64,000 nucleotides of DNA, taken from the NCBI GenBank assembly GCA_020639295.1, contig JACKGY010000006.1:124001-188000 (forward strand), written 5' to 3'. A program made the translations under genes and the position numbers. The notes beneath the pieces are model-generated. The model was given only the letters and a program-made list of their open reading frames with translations. It was not told the origin of the DNA and did not search any database. Positions 16,639 through 26,031 of this stretch are shown here, one piece after another; the first letter of the stretch is position 1; each line of letters opens with the position of its first letter. The DNA is from Planctomycetota bacterium (GTDB lineage Bacteria > Planctomycetota > GCA-002687715 > DRQF01).

Positions 16639-18527
16639 TAGACCGCACCGCCGCCGGCATCGGTCTCGCGCGCCGCGACCAGGAGATTGGGACAACAGCC
16701 ATCGCGAAGCATGCCGCCCTTCGCCATCAGGGCCAGACCCGGACCGACGCCGGGATCATGGACCAGGGTGACCTCGATCGAGGCATGACGACTCTCGAGG
16801 ATGAGTCGGTCACCGTCCGCGAGACCGGCGCTGCTATCGGGGTTGACGTGGACCCGATCCGCCACGCCGCGCGCCGCGACCGACCACTGGGAGGACTGGG
16901 AGCGGGGATCGGAGGCGGCGAGCAGGAGCAGGGGGAACTCCGGGTCGAGGTCGGGAGGCGTCACCGGTTCCTCCGTGATCAGCTGCATCCGGCCACTGGC
17001 GGTGGGAAAGCGCCGGTCGGCGAAGAGCACGGGCGAGCGGAAGGGGTTGATCACGGCCTCGCGTTCCAGTCGATCGACGCCGATGCCCCGCGCCTCCAGA
17101 CGCGCGGCCGCCAACCGCTTCCAGGCGCCGACCGGACGCGAGAAGTCGGCTTCGAGGCCGAGCCGGCAAGCGAGACCACCGATGATCTCCACCTCGTGGA
17201 GGACGTCGGCCGCCGGCGCCACCGCCGGCGTCGAGGCGCGCAGGAAGTGATTGCCGTAGGCGCCCAGGAGGTCGTCGTCTTCCAGGAGGGTCGGACAGGG
17301 CAGGACGAGATCGGCGACATCCGTCGTGTCCGTCGGGTGGCTGTCGACCACGACCACGAACTCACGGCTGGCCAGGGCCTCGCGAACGGTTCCGGAGTCC
17401 GGCAACATGGTCACGGGATTGCCCGCCGTCACCCAGACGGCGCGGATCTCGGGCTCGCGGGCCGCGAGGATCTCCTGCCCGAGAAGGGCCTCGCGCAGCA
17501 TCCGGGGCGGTTCCGCCGCCGGACCGAGTCCGAAGTCCTGATCGAAGGCGGTCCGGCGACCGAAGTAGAAGCTGACCCCGCCGCCGGGGACACCGATATT
17601 GCCGGAGAGGGCCGCCAGGGCGTCGAGAGCCCGCACCGCCGCGCAGCCCCCCGCGCGCCGTCCGAGGCCCCAGCCGACCTGGATCGAGGCCGGTGACTCC
17701 TCGGCCAGGAGTTCCGCGAGACGGCAGGCGAGTTCGGGACGAGCGCCTGCTCGGGCGGCCCAATCGGCGAGCGAACGGCTGGTCACGAGAGCCCGGTAGC
17801 CCTCCAGGCCGTCCGTGTAGTCGCCGAGATCCGGGCAGACGGCATCGCGATCGAAGAGCGCCCGTGCCGTGGCCATCGCGAGGGCGAAATCACCACCCGG
17901 CCGGATCAGGTGGAACTCGTCGCAGAGGGCGCGCAACTTGGTCTCGCGCACCTCGATCCCGACGAGTCGCGCGCCGCGCTTCTGGGCCTCCTTGAGGATC
18001 GGAAGTAGGTGAATGCCCGAAGTGTGCGGATTCTTGCCCCAGATCAAGATGAGACGGGAATTGACCAGATCCGCCAGATCATGACTCTCGGAAAGCCCGA
18101 AATCGATGAGCTGGGCCGTCTCGCCGGCTCCGGAGCAGATGTCGCCGGTCTTCACGGTCACCGGACCGAAGGCCGCGAAGAAGCGGTCGCTGAGGGCCTT
18201 GAGGATGCCGAGCGAGCCGCCGGACCGGTAGTGCAGGATGGCCGCGGGCCCCGATTCGGCCCGGATGGTCGCCAACTTCTCGGCGGCCAGGTCGAGCGCG
18301 GCCGACCAACCGATCGGCTCGAGCCGGCCGTCACGACGCAACATCGGTCCGGGAAAACGATCCGGCGCATGCTGCCGCTCGACGAAGCGGCGGGTGCGCT
18401 CGCAGATGAACCCGCGGGTGATTGGATCTTCATGCGACCCCGATATGGAGGTCACCCGCCCATCGACGACCAAGACATCGAGTCGACAGGCATCGGGGCA
18501 GTCGCGATTGCAGACCGTCGAATTCAT
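16590..18527 (-). CDS. Molybdopterin oxidoreductase, YoaE-like or formate-dehydrogenase-like
   Basis: 645 residues from ATG 18527. Cys6, Cys10, Cys14 and Cys42 (VCNRDCPDAC and FICERTRR) form the N-terminal [4Fe-4S] site typical of a YoaE-like branch of the DMSO-reductase superfamily. GDICSGAG is the likely molybdenum-binding region, and NPHTSGIHLLP and TAGNPVTMLPDS are cofactor-binding segments. The C-terminal MopB_CT domain ends near the stop. No Tat signal is visible. No electron-transfer partner is next to it. An alternative ATG at 18542 adds five residues; the frame stays open to 18593. The substrate cannot be assigned from sequence. Confidence 0.87.
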   Translation of the reverse strand: MNSTVCNRDCPDACRLDVLVVDGRVTSISGSHEDPITRGFICERTRRFVERQHAPDRFPGPMLRRDGRLEPIGWSAALDLAAEKLATIRAESGPAAILHYRSGGSLGILKALSDRFFAAFGPVTVKTGDICSGAGETAQLIDFGLSESHDLADLVNSRLILIWGKNPHTSGIHLLPILKEAQKRGARLVGIEVRETKLRALCDEFHLIRPGGDFALAMATARALFDRDAVCPDLGDYTDGLEGYRALVTSRSLADWAARAGARPELACRLAELLAEESPASIQVGWGLGRRAGGCAAVRALDALAALSGNIGVPGGGVSFYFGRRTAFDQDFGLGPAAEPPRMLREALLGQEILAAREPEIRAVWVTAGNPVTMLPDSGTVREALASREFVVVVDSHPTDTTDVADLVLPCPTLLEDDDLLGAYGNHFLRASTPAVAPAADVLHEVEIIGGLACRLGLEADFSRPVGAWKRLAAARLEARGIGVDRLEREAVINPFRSPVLFADRRFPTASGRMQLITEEPVTPPDLDPEFPLLLLAASDPRSQSSQWSVAARGVADRVHVNPDSSAGLADGDRLILESRHASIEVTLVHDPGVGPGLALMAKGGMLRDGCCPNLLVAARETDAGGGAVYYDEPVRLRPPMAASR

Positions 18528-18640
18528 GCTCGCGATCGACATCTTTCTGATTATCCTCGTGCACCAGGTGAACGGCGAGTAGTAGGATGACAAGCTGCCA
18601 GGGGGGCTCCTCGGATCAGTTGAACCATGGGAGTGACCCC

Positions 18641-19777
18641 ATGTCCACCACCGCCGACAAGGAAGACCGTGATCGCGAACGCGCCCGCCGGGCGATCGCG
18701 CGGGTCTGCGGCGTGTTCGGGCACGAACTCAACAACATCGCGATGCTGATCCTCGGCCAGAGCCGCAACATCGAAGCGATGGCGACCGATCCGCGCCTCG
18801 GACTCGCGGCGACGCGACTCCAGGAGGTGACCTCGGAACTCCGGCAACGCCTGGAGGAACTGGCGCGCGTCGCCGCCCAGGCCGGTGGACGGCGCCAGCG
18901 CATCGAGCTCGTGCCCTTCCTCGAGACCCTCGCCGCCACCCTCGCCAGCGAGCGACCCGAACGGGCCCGGCTCGATCTGGTGAGCTCGCCGGCCGAAGCC
19001 CTGGCGGTCGGCCTCGACGATCAGAGCTTCGGCCTGGCGCTCGAGTTCGTCGCCGATCACCTCGCGGCCCGTGGCGCGACGGTGCGCCTCGAAGTCGGTC
19101 GCGGCGCCGCCCGCGATCTCGGCCTAGGCGGACCTCCCGGACGCGAGGCCGCCCGCCTTTCGATCGAGACCCGCGCGCCGGGTGTCGATCCGAAACTGGT
19201 CGAAGCCGCCGACTCGTCCCGTTCCGACGTCCTGCTCGGGCTCGAGGACCAGGCGCTGGCCCTGGCCCTGCTCAAGGCGACCGCCCGGCGCGCCCAGGGC
19301 CGCCTGCACACCAGCCTCGACCAGGACGAGCTGCGGATCGAGTTCATCGCGCCGCTGCACATCGACGTCCCCGGCGTCATCGCCGCCGGCCCGGGGACCA
19401 AGGTGGAGGCTCCGGCGATCCGGAAGGTGCTGATCGTCGAGGACGACTTCCACGTTCGCCAGGTGACGACCACGATGTTCGGCAAGATCGGCTTCGAGGT
19501 GATCGCGGTGTCCGAACTGGGAGAGGCGATCGAGGCCATGCGCGAGACTCCCGATCTCGCCCTCATCGTCAGCGACTACGTCCTGCCGGATGGAGGCAAC
19601 GGCGAGGTGCTCTACCAGGCCGCGAAGATCAGGCCCGGGGTGCCCTTGGTCTGCATCTCGGGCATGGACATCGCGACCGAGCTGCTCGAACAGGTTCCCG
19701 ACATCCAGGTCCTGCGCAAGCCCTTCACCCTGGGTGACATCCGTCGGGCCCTGGTGGACGTCGGCGTCAATCGCTGA
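18641..19777 (+). CDS. Degenerate histidine-kinase-like protein with C-terminal receiver domain
   Basis: 378 residues from ATG 18641, with GGGAG seven bases upstream. Residues 15-85 look like a phospho-acceptor helix pair (FGHELNNIAMLILGQ). Residues 90-265 sit where an ATPase domain belongs, but the N-box Asn and the glycine boxes are missing (LEFVADHL and LLGLEDQALALALLK). Residues 275-378 are a good receiver domain (VEDDF, Asp in IVSDYVLPDG, Lys in RKPF). It may act as a phosphotransfer or scaffold protein rather than a kinase. It is divergent from the molybdoenzyme gene at 18527. Confidence 0.8.
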   Translation: MSTTADKEDRDRERARRAIARVCGVFGHELNNIAMLILGQSRNIEAMATDPRLGLAATRLQEVTSELRQRLEELARVAAQAGGRRQRIELVPFLETLAATLASERPERARLDLVSSPAEALAVGLDDQSFGLALEFVADHLAARGATVRLEVGRGAARDLGLGGPPGREAARLSIETRAPGVDPKLVEAADSSRSDVLLGLEDQALALALLKATARRAQGRLHTSLDQDELRIEFIAPLHIDVPGVIAAGPGTKVEAPAIRKVLIVEDDFHVRQVTTTMFGKIGFEVIAVSELGEAIEAMRETPDLALIVSDYVLPDGGNGEVLYQAAKIRPGVPLVCISGMDIATELLEQVPDIQVLRKPFTLGDIRRALVDVGVNR

Positions 19778-19798
19778 GGCAGGCACCGCCGCTCGCCT

Positions 19799-21469
19799 TC
19801 AGCGAGCGAGCCGCCAGAGGTCGAAAACGCGGCGGCCGCGGGTCTCCAGGAGCCGATAGACGACGATCAGCTCGTCGGCGCCATCCCCGTCCAGGTCACC
19901 GCCGAGAACGGTCTCCGCCTGGGCCGACACCTCCTCGCGCAACCCGAAGGCCGCCTCGGGCCGGCGGCCTTCGGTCCAGACCCTGACCCGGGCGTCGCCG
20001 AGCCCCTCCAGCCACTCGAGCAGGCGATCCAGATCCCAGCGCGAGTCCTTCTCCTCGAAGAAGACCTCCCGCACCACGCGATCGAGGTTGCCGGCGAGCG
20101 ACAGCTCCCGACGCCCGCGATAGATCTCGGCGCGGGTCACCTCCTCGTCGAGCAGGATCAGGTCCTCCTGCCCGTCGGCGTCGACGTCGGCCCGGTACGA
20201 CTTGCGAAAGCTGTCGAGCGCCCGATCGAAGCGGGCGATGATGGCCTCCGGGTCCTTGAGGATCTCGCCCAGGCTGGGCAGCGAGAAGGACAGCGAGTTG
20301 TTCCAGGTCGGTTTGCGATCGAACTCGCGCCCGTCGAGGCTGCGGTAACCGAGGACGCGCATGTCGACCTCGATCGACCCGAAGAGACCGCCGATCAGGG
20401 CGCCGATGCTGGGCACCTCGACCCGCAACACGAGGAGGTCGACGTGACCGTCGTCGTCGATGTCGGCGAGCCAGATGCCGGTAATGTCGTCCGCGGTCCG
20501 GAGGATCGAGCTCGGCCGGGTGAACTGCGGACCGTCCCGGTCGCCATGGAAGACCCAGACCTTGCGTCGATGCGCCACCACGTAGTCGGGCATGCCGTCG
20601 CCGTCGAGGTCACGAATGAGCTGGCGCGCGCTCTCGGTCCCGGCCAGGGTCCGACCCGGGCGCACCGAGGCCTTGGGGGTCGTGTCGCGGAACTTGTCCA
20701 GGTCGAGCACGACGTCGGGATCGGGCGGAAAGCTCCCGTCTTCACGCTGGCGATGGAAGCGCGTCTGGCCACCACGCACGATCACGATGTCGTCGCGGCC
20801 GTCGCCGTTGACGTCGCGCAGGTCGAGATCGGGGATGACGATGATCTCCTCGAGCGTATCGCCCACCGGCACATTGCCGCTGCTGCGCCGGACGTCCACC
20901 TTCACCCGTACCTCGGCGCAGCGCTCGAGCGCCCAGACGCCGGTCTCGGGGTCGCGGCGGTCGAGCCACAGCTCCGAGGCCTGGGTGCCGGGAATGACCA
21001 GATCCTGGTGGCCGTCGCCGTTGACGTCCTGGATGATGCGGGCGAAGCGGGGCGCGCCCAGGCGCAGGCGGAAGCGGGCGCGCGAGGCGACGCGCTCGCC
21101 CTCGACCAGGAAGCGACCCTGCGGATCGCGGTCGTGTCGGACGAGCCCACGTGGCGACAGGTGATAGAGCGAGCTCTTCCCGTCCGGCCGGTCGACGACC
21201 GCCACCAGCGAGCGATCGGCGTCGGCCAGGACCAGCTCGCCGACGGGCTCGCCGAGCAGGCCCTCGGCATTGGCCCGATACTGCCGGACGGCACCCTCGC
21301 GCCCGATCACGATCAGCTCGCGATCGGCGCCCCGGCCGTGGAAGCTGAAGGCGCCGAGTTCCAGATCGGGCGCGACGCTCTGGACCCGCCGGATCGCGGT
21401 CGCGGATTCCTCCTGAGCCGCGGCGCCCAGGGCCAGGAGGGTGATGACGAGGAGGAGGCGTGCCGTCAT
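19799..21469 (-). CDS. Secreted FG-GAP/VCBS repeat protein A
   Basis: 556 residues with a signal peptide (MTARLLLVITLLALGAAAQE). At least six calcium-binding type repeats are visible, for example DLDGDGMPDYVV, DIDDDGHVDLLV and DLDGDGADELIV, as in FG-GAP/VCBS beta-propellers. The start overlaps the stop of protein B (21466) by 4 bases (ATGA), and it is the last gene of the ABC-PDZ-FG-GAP unit. It is probably an extracytoplasmic adhesion or binding propeller. No enzymatic motif is present. Confidence 0.85.
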   Translation of the reverse strand: MTARLLLVITLLALGAAAQEESATAIRRVQSVAPDLELGAFSFHGRGADRELIVIGREGAVRQYRANAEGLLGEPVGELVLADADRSLVAVVDRPDGKSSLYHLSPRGLVRHDRDPQGRFLVEGERVASRARFRLRLGAPRFARIIQDVNGDGHQDLVIPGTQASELWLDRRDPETGVWALERCAEVRVKVDVRRSSGNVPVGDTLEEIIVIPDLDLRDVNGDGRDDIVIVRGGQTRFHRQREDGSFPPDPDVVLDLDKFRDTTPKASVRPGRTLAGTESARQLIRDLDGDGMPDYVVAHRRKVWVFHGDRDGPQFTRPSSILRTADDITGIWLADIDDDGHVDLLVLRVEVPSIGALIGGLFGSIEVDMRVLGYRSLDGREFDRKPTWNNSLSFSLPSLGEILKDPEAIIARFDRALDSFRKSYRADVDADGQEDLILLDEEVTRAEIYRGRRELSLAGNLDRVVREVFFEEKDSRWDLDRLLEWLEGLGDARVRVWTEGRRPEAAFGLREEVSAQAETVLGGDLDGDGADELIVVYRLLETRGRRVFDLWRLAR

Positions 21470-23061
21470 TCCTTGAACCTCAGCATCAGCACCTGCCCGG
21501 GTTCGATCACGACGATCCCGGCGCCCTCGGTCTTGGTCGCCGAGAAGGTCATGAGATCGGCATCCTCGTCGATGGCGAACTCCCAGAGCGGCTGATCGAA
21601 GATCGACAGCGCGCCGGTCCGCCGGTCCTTCCGGGTCCAGTAGACCCGGAGCCGCTCCTCGCGATCGCGGACGACCAGCTCGGCGGTGCCGTCGCCGCTG
21701 TAGTCGTCGGTGAAGCGGGCCTGCAGGCCATGCGTGAGCGAAGAGAGTCCCTTGACCTCGATCTCGATGCTGCGCTTCAGGTCGGGATTGCGGGAGAAGG
21801 AGTCGCCCTCGTTGCGGAACAGGTAGAGATCAACGTCCGCGACGTCCTTCAGCTGCCCGCGCAGGCCGTCGATCACGTCGGGCCGGAGGACACCGAGGGC
21901 CAGATCGACCTGGCCGTCACCATCGACGTCCTTGAAGTGCGCGCCGCCGGTGAACCCCGCCAGCACCAGGAGCTGCGCCGGCAGCCCCTTGTCGCCGAAG
22001 AGCGGCGATGCGGCGCCGTTTCGTTGCGCGTCCTGGTGGTAGATCAGCACCTGGGTTCGTGGCTCGTCGGCGCGGTGGTCGCTGGCGAAGACCACGGCGT
22101 CGCAGAGACGATCGCCGTCGAGGCGACGAAAGTGGCTGCCGTAGGCGATGTCGGTCGCCCGCGAGCGATCGGCGACGACGGGGGCCTCGAAGCGAAGATC
22201 TGGATCGCCGCCCGCCCGCCGGGCGACGTCCGACCAGACGAAGACCTCGAAGGCACCGCGGGCGACGACGTCGAGCTTGCCGTCACCGTCGAAATCGACG
22301 ATCCAGGGCCGCGCCGTCTCGTCGAGGATCTCGACCAGCGGCGCGCGCGCCGCCTGGCCGCTACGGGCTTCCTCGAACTCCGGGACGCGGTCGAGCAGCC
22401 GCGCCGACTTGCGTTCCCGGGCGAGATGCTCGCGTTCGGCATCGCTGCGGGGCAGCCGTTGCGCCGGCAGGCTGAAGTGGCGCTCCGCCTGCCATTGGGT
22501 CAGGCCCTCCTGGTCGCGACGCTGCAGCGCACAGCGGAAGCCTCCCGGTTCGGGCAGGAGCAGATCCACGAGGCCGTCGCCATCGAGATCCTCGACCCAA
22601 TCGTTGCCGACCACGACCACGCCGTTGCGGGGCACCTGGTACAAGAAACGGGCCGGGAAGCGGTCGCGAAAGCGCGCGGCGCCCTTCTCGCGCGGCCGCC
22701 AGATGGCGACCAGGTTGCCCCCGAAGAGGGCGACCTCGAGACCCGGGTCGCCAGAGAAGTCGCCGAGGGCGAAGGCGGTGACGTCGGGCTGGAGTTCGAC
22801 CTCGAAGTCGGCGGTCGGCGAGAAACCCTGGTCGCGACGCAGATGGATGCCCAGGCGTCGTTCGGTCTCGTTCGCGCGCCTGAGGCTCGCGATCACCAGA
22901 TCGAGACGGCCGTCGCCGTCGACGTCCGCCGTCTCCGTGGCGCAGGGTTTCCAGCCCTCGGGCATCTGCACGGCGCCGACGAAGGCCGGCGGCTTCTGCG
23001 CGGCGAGGCTGGTCGCCAGGACCAGGACGGCGAGCGGGCCACCGATCAGCGGGCGTTGCAT
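21466..23061 (-). CDS. Secreted FG-GAP/VCBS repeat protein B
   Basis: 531 residues from ATG 23061, whose first base is the last base of the TGA of the PDZ lipoprotein gene. It has a signal peptide (GPLAVLVLATSLAAQ) and repeats such as DVDGDGRLDLVI, DLDGDGLVDLLL, DFDGDGKLDVVA and DVDGDGQVDLAL. It resembles protein A in layout, so the two may be old duplicates. Coupled translation with its neighbours suggests equal amounts and a shared complex at the outer side of the inner membrane or in the periplasm. Confidence 0.85.
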   Translation of the reverse strand: MQRPLIGGPLAVLVLATSLAAQKPPAFVGAVQMPEGWKPCATETADVDGDGRLDLVIASLRRANETERRLGIHLRRDQGFSPTADFEVELQPDVTAFALGDFSGDPGLEVALFGGNLVAIWRPREKGAARFRDRFPARFLYQVPRNGVVVVGNDWVEDLDGDGLVDLLLPEPGGFRCALQRRDQEGLTQWQAERHFSLPAQRLPRSDAEREHLARERKSARLLDRVPEFEEARSGQAARAPLVEILDETARPWIVDFDGDGKLDVVARGAFEVFVWSDVARRAGGDPDLRFEAPVVADRSRATDIAYGSHFRRLDGDRLCDAVVFASDHRADEPRTQVLIYHQDAQRNGAASPLFGDKGLPAQLLVLAGFTGGAHFKDVDGDGQVDLALGVLRPDVIDGLRGQLKDVADVDLYLFRNEGDSFSRNPDLKRSIEIEVKGLSSLTHGLQARFTDDYSGDGTAELVVRDREERLRVYWTRKDRRTGALSIFDQPLWEFAIDEDADLMTFSATKTEGAGIVVIEPGQVLMLRFKE

Positions 23062-24047
23062 CAGTTGTCCACCTTCTCGAGTTCCTCGGTGTCGCCGCCC
23101 CCGAAGTGGATCAGCCACAGCAGCGTGAACTGCCATTCGGCGGCGGTCTCCTCGTAGCCGATCAGGCCGTAGAGCAGCTCGAAGTCGCTGCGCTCGCCCT
23201 CGCTCTCGTACGACAGGAGGAGCGGAATGTCGAAATCGCTCAGCTCCGAATCCCGCCGGGACAGCGGCGCCTCGATCTCGAGGACCTCGCCGCCACGCTG
23301 GATCGCGAGCTCGAGGCCCTCGTCCCCGGCCCGGATCGCGTCGAGGACGACCTGCGGATGTAGCACCGGCTCGCCGGCGACCGTCCGGATCAGGTCGCCG
23401 AAGAGCAGGCCCGCCGCCCGCCAGGGGCTACGCCGGGAGAGACCGACGACGACCGCTCCGGCGCCAGCCGGCAGGCCGGCCGTCGCGGCCTCGACCTCGG
23501 TGGCGCTGCGCAGCACGACACCCACCTTGTCTTCCTCGCGGAAACGATCGCCGGCCAGGCGCTCCGGCGCGCGGTGGCGTTGGGCGAGCACCAGGACGCC
23601 GCGGCGCTCGCGGCCGGCCCGGTCGTAGAGCAGCTCGATCTCGGTTCCCGGAGCCCGGGCCTCCTCGATCGCGTACCACTCGCTCGGCCAGCGCAGCTCG
23701 ATCGGCTCGGCGCCGGCGACCCGGGCCTCGAGCAGGAGATCGCCGGGCTCGAGATCGGCGAAGGCGGCCGGGGAGTTCTCGACGATGGCCGCGACCAGGA
23801 GGCCCGGCTCGCCGTCGAAGAGGTCCTCCATCGACTCACCCGTCTCGCCGGGCACGATGCCGCTGAAGGCTCGGCGCGGCAGCTCCTGCCGCGCGGGCTC
23901 GTCGTCGGGCTCGCCACGGAATTCGAGCGGCTCCTCCATGTCGACCAGCGCCGGTGGCCGGTCGTTGAGGTTGCGGCCGGAGAAGCTGGAGCAACCGAGC
24001 GCCGGCAGGAGCAGCGCCAGGGCGAGGACGAGACCGGGGCGGATCAT
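23061..24047 (-). CDS. PDZ-domain lipoprotein
   Basis: 328 residues. The N-terminus has a lipoprotein signal with lipobox ALGC (Cys19). Two PDZ-like segments follow: one around residues 80-150 (LVAAIVENSPAAFADLEPGD) and one around 180-265 (VVVGLSRRSPWRAAGLLFGD). No protease domain is present, so it is likely a scaffold or substrate-binding lipoprotein. Its ATG overlaps the stop of the ABC fusion gene by 4 bases. The tail EWQFTLLWLIHF may hold a short membrane-contacting segment. Confidence 0.82.
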   Translation of the reverse strand: MIRPGLVLALALLLPALGCSSFSGRNLNDRPPALVDMEEPLEFRGEPDDEPARQELPRRAFSGIVPGETGESMEDLFDGEPGLLVAAIVENSPAAFADLEPGDLLLEARVAGAEPIELRWPSEWYAIEEARAPGTEIELLYDRAGRERRGVLVLAQRHRAPERLAGDRFREEDKVGVVLRSATEVEAATAGLPAGAGAVVVGLSRRSPWRAAGLLFGDLIRTVAGEPVLHPQVVLDAIRAGDEGLELAIQRGGEVLEIEAPLSRRDSELSDFDIPLLLSYESEGERSDFELLYGLIGYEETAAEWQFTLLWLIHFGGGDTEELEKVDN

Positions 24048-25864
24048 CTGAGGTTCCTCCGCGAGACGACGACGAGGGCGATCAGGAGCGAACCGACGAA
24101 CCAGGGCAGGAGGTGGACCTGACTGAAGGTCTCGAACTGGTTCGAGACGCCGGTGACGACGTCCTCGTAGTGGCGCAGAAAGCTGGTGTCGCCCAGCTTC
24201 GAGGGCATGTGGGCCGGAGGCATGAAGCTGTCCAGATCGAATTCGCGCGAGACGGCGCGACCGAGATCGAAGGCGAGGATGCCGCCGAGGGAAATGGTCA
24301 GGGCGGCGGCGCCGCTGCGCGCGATCGCGCCGGCCACGAAACCGAGGGCGCTGAAGCAGGTGAAGGGCAGCATGCCGGCGAGGACGAGATCGCGCAGGGC
24401 GCCGAACAAGAGGTCGCGACTCAGCTCGGGCAGGAAGAACTTCTCGCCGTTGGGCAGGATCTCGTAGGGCGCCTCGAAGTCGAAGTACCAGGCCGCCATG
24501 GCGATCACCCCGGCGATGAGCCAACCGTAGATCAGGAGGGACACGATCATGAAGGTGAGGAACTTGCCGAGCACGAAGGTGCCCCGGCGAACCGGGCGCA
24601 GGAAGGCGTTGCGCAGGGTGCCGCGATCGAGTTCGGCGGCGAGCGACTGGCTGGCCAGGCCGCAGAGGACGTAGGCAGCGACCAGGAGCGCGTTGGTCAG
24701 GCCGAAGGTGACGCCCTCGAAGGCGGTCACGCTGCTGGCCGTGACCAGGTCGCCCGCGGCCACCTCCGCGGCGCTCTCCTGGGCGATCTGATGGCGGTCG
24801 TGGATCCCGTACCAGGCAAAGACCATGGGCAGGACCAGGAGGATGAAGATGAAGGGCCGCGACAGCAGCCGCTGGAATTCCCAGCGCAACGATCGCCACA
24901 GCCCGTGGCGGGGAGCGATCGCCGGTCCGGGCTCCTCCTCGAAGACGGCCGAGGGCGCTCGCGGGTCGCCCTGCTCGATCGCCAGGTAGATCTCCTCGAG
25001 CGCGGCCGGGCGCGGGCCGATCGCCAGGAGCGGAACGCCCGCCGTCACCAGCGCGCGGCTGAGCTCATCCGGCGCCCGCCCCATCGGGTCGATGACCAGG
25101 TTCTCGCCGTCGACGCTCAGGCCGCAGCCCAGGTCCCTCAGGGCCCGGGTCGCCCCCTCATGATCGCTGGTCTCGAGGAGGAGCTGGCCGCCGCTGCGGA
25201 GCAGGCTCCTGGCATCGGCCTCCAGGAGCATGCGGCCCTTCTTGAGCACGCCGATCCGATTGCAGACCTCGGCGATCTCGTGGAGCTGGTGGCTCGACAC
25301 CAGGACGGTGACGCCCTCCTCGCGGGTCAGGCGGCGGAAGAGCCGACGCATGTCGGCGAGACCTTCGGGATCGAGACCGTTGCCCGGCTCGTCGAGCAGG
25401 ATGTAGTCGGGGCGGCCGATCAGGGCCTGGGCGATACCCAGGCGCTGACGCATGCCCTGCGAGTAGGCGCGCACCGGCAGCCGCTCCACGTCGTGCAGGC
25501 CGACCAGGTCGAGCAGCTCGTGGGATTCCCGGATCGCCTGGCCACGATCGAGGCCCTGGAGCCGGGCGAGCTGGTAGAGGTTGCGGCTGCCGTCGAGGTG
25601 GTCGAAGAAGCCGGGGGTCTCGATCAGCCCGCCCATGCGGGCGCGGACCTCAAGCGGACTCCGCGCGGCATCGAAGCCGTCCACGAGCACCCGTCCCGAG
25701 CGCGGCCTGATCAGACCGAGGGCCACGCGCATCGCCGTGCTCTTGCCGGCGCCGTTGTGGCCGATGAAGCCGTAGCAGTCTCCCCGTTCGACCACGAGGT
25801 CGACGTCCTCGAGCGCGGGACGCCCACCGTAACTGTGGTTCACGGAGACCAGTTGCAGGGCCAT
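24044..25864 (-). CDS. ABC-2 exporter with ATPase and permease fused
   Basis: 606 residues from ATG 25864. Residues 1-310 are an ABC ATPase: Walker A GHNGAGKST, signature YSQGMRQRLG, Walker B YILLDEPGNGLDP, H-loop VSSHQLHE. Residues 335-606 contain an ABC-2 type permease with about six helices, including PFIFILLVLPMVFAWYGI and the coupling region ELDRGTLRNAFLRPV. The fusion is less common than separate genes. It heads a four-gene unit in which every junction overlaps. The substrate is unknown; the partners are a PDZ lipoprotein and two FG-GAP proteins. Confidence 0.9.
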   Translation of the reverse strand: MALQLVSVNHSYGGRPALEDVDLVVERGDCYGFIGHNGAGKSTAMRVALGLIRPRSGRVLVDGFDAARSPLEVRARMGGLIETPGFFDHLDGSRNLYQLARLQGLDRGQAIRESHELLDLVGLHDVERLPVRAYSQGMRQRLGIAQALIGRPDYILLDEPGNGLDPEGLADMRRLFRRLTREEGVTVLVSSHQLHEIAEVCNRIGVLKKGRMLLEADARSLLRSGGQLLLETSDHEGATRALRDLGCGLSVDGENLVIDPMGRAPDELSRALVTAGVPLLAIGPRPAALEEIYLAIEQGDPRAPSAVFEEEPGPAIAPRHGLWRSLRWEFQRLLSRPFIFILLVLPMVFAWYGIHDRHQIAQESAAEVAAGDLVTASSVTAFEGVTFGLTNALLVAAYVLCGLASQSLAAELDRGTLRNAFLRPVRRGTFVLGKFLTFMIVSLLIYGWLIAGVIAMAAWYFDFEAPYEILPNGEKFFLPELSRDLLFGALRDLVLAGMLPFTCFSALGFVAGAIARSGAAALTISLGGILAFDLGRAVSREFDLDSFMPPAHMPSKLGDTSFLRHYEDVVTGVSNQFETFSQVHLLPWFVGSLLIALVVVSRRNLR

Positions 25865-26031
25865 GGCAGGATCTCCCCGGTCCGCTCCTCCCTCCTGACT
25901 TAACCGATGGCGAGGCCGCTGGCCAGCCGCCGGCCACCACCTGCCCACGACCACGATCCGGCCCCGGATTCGTTTCCCGACCGGAATCGCCGCCGGCGCG
26001 CGGTGGTAGAATCGCGCCCCGGAGATTCGAG

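Noticed and set aside
19790..19808. Hairpin between the convergent kinase-like and FG-GAP genes
   Set aside because: A 7-bp stem with no T run, partly inside the coding end of the FG-GAP gene; too weak to call a terminator.
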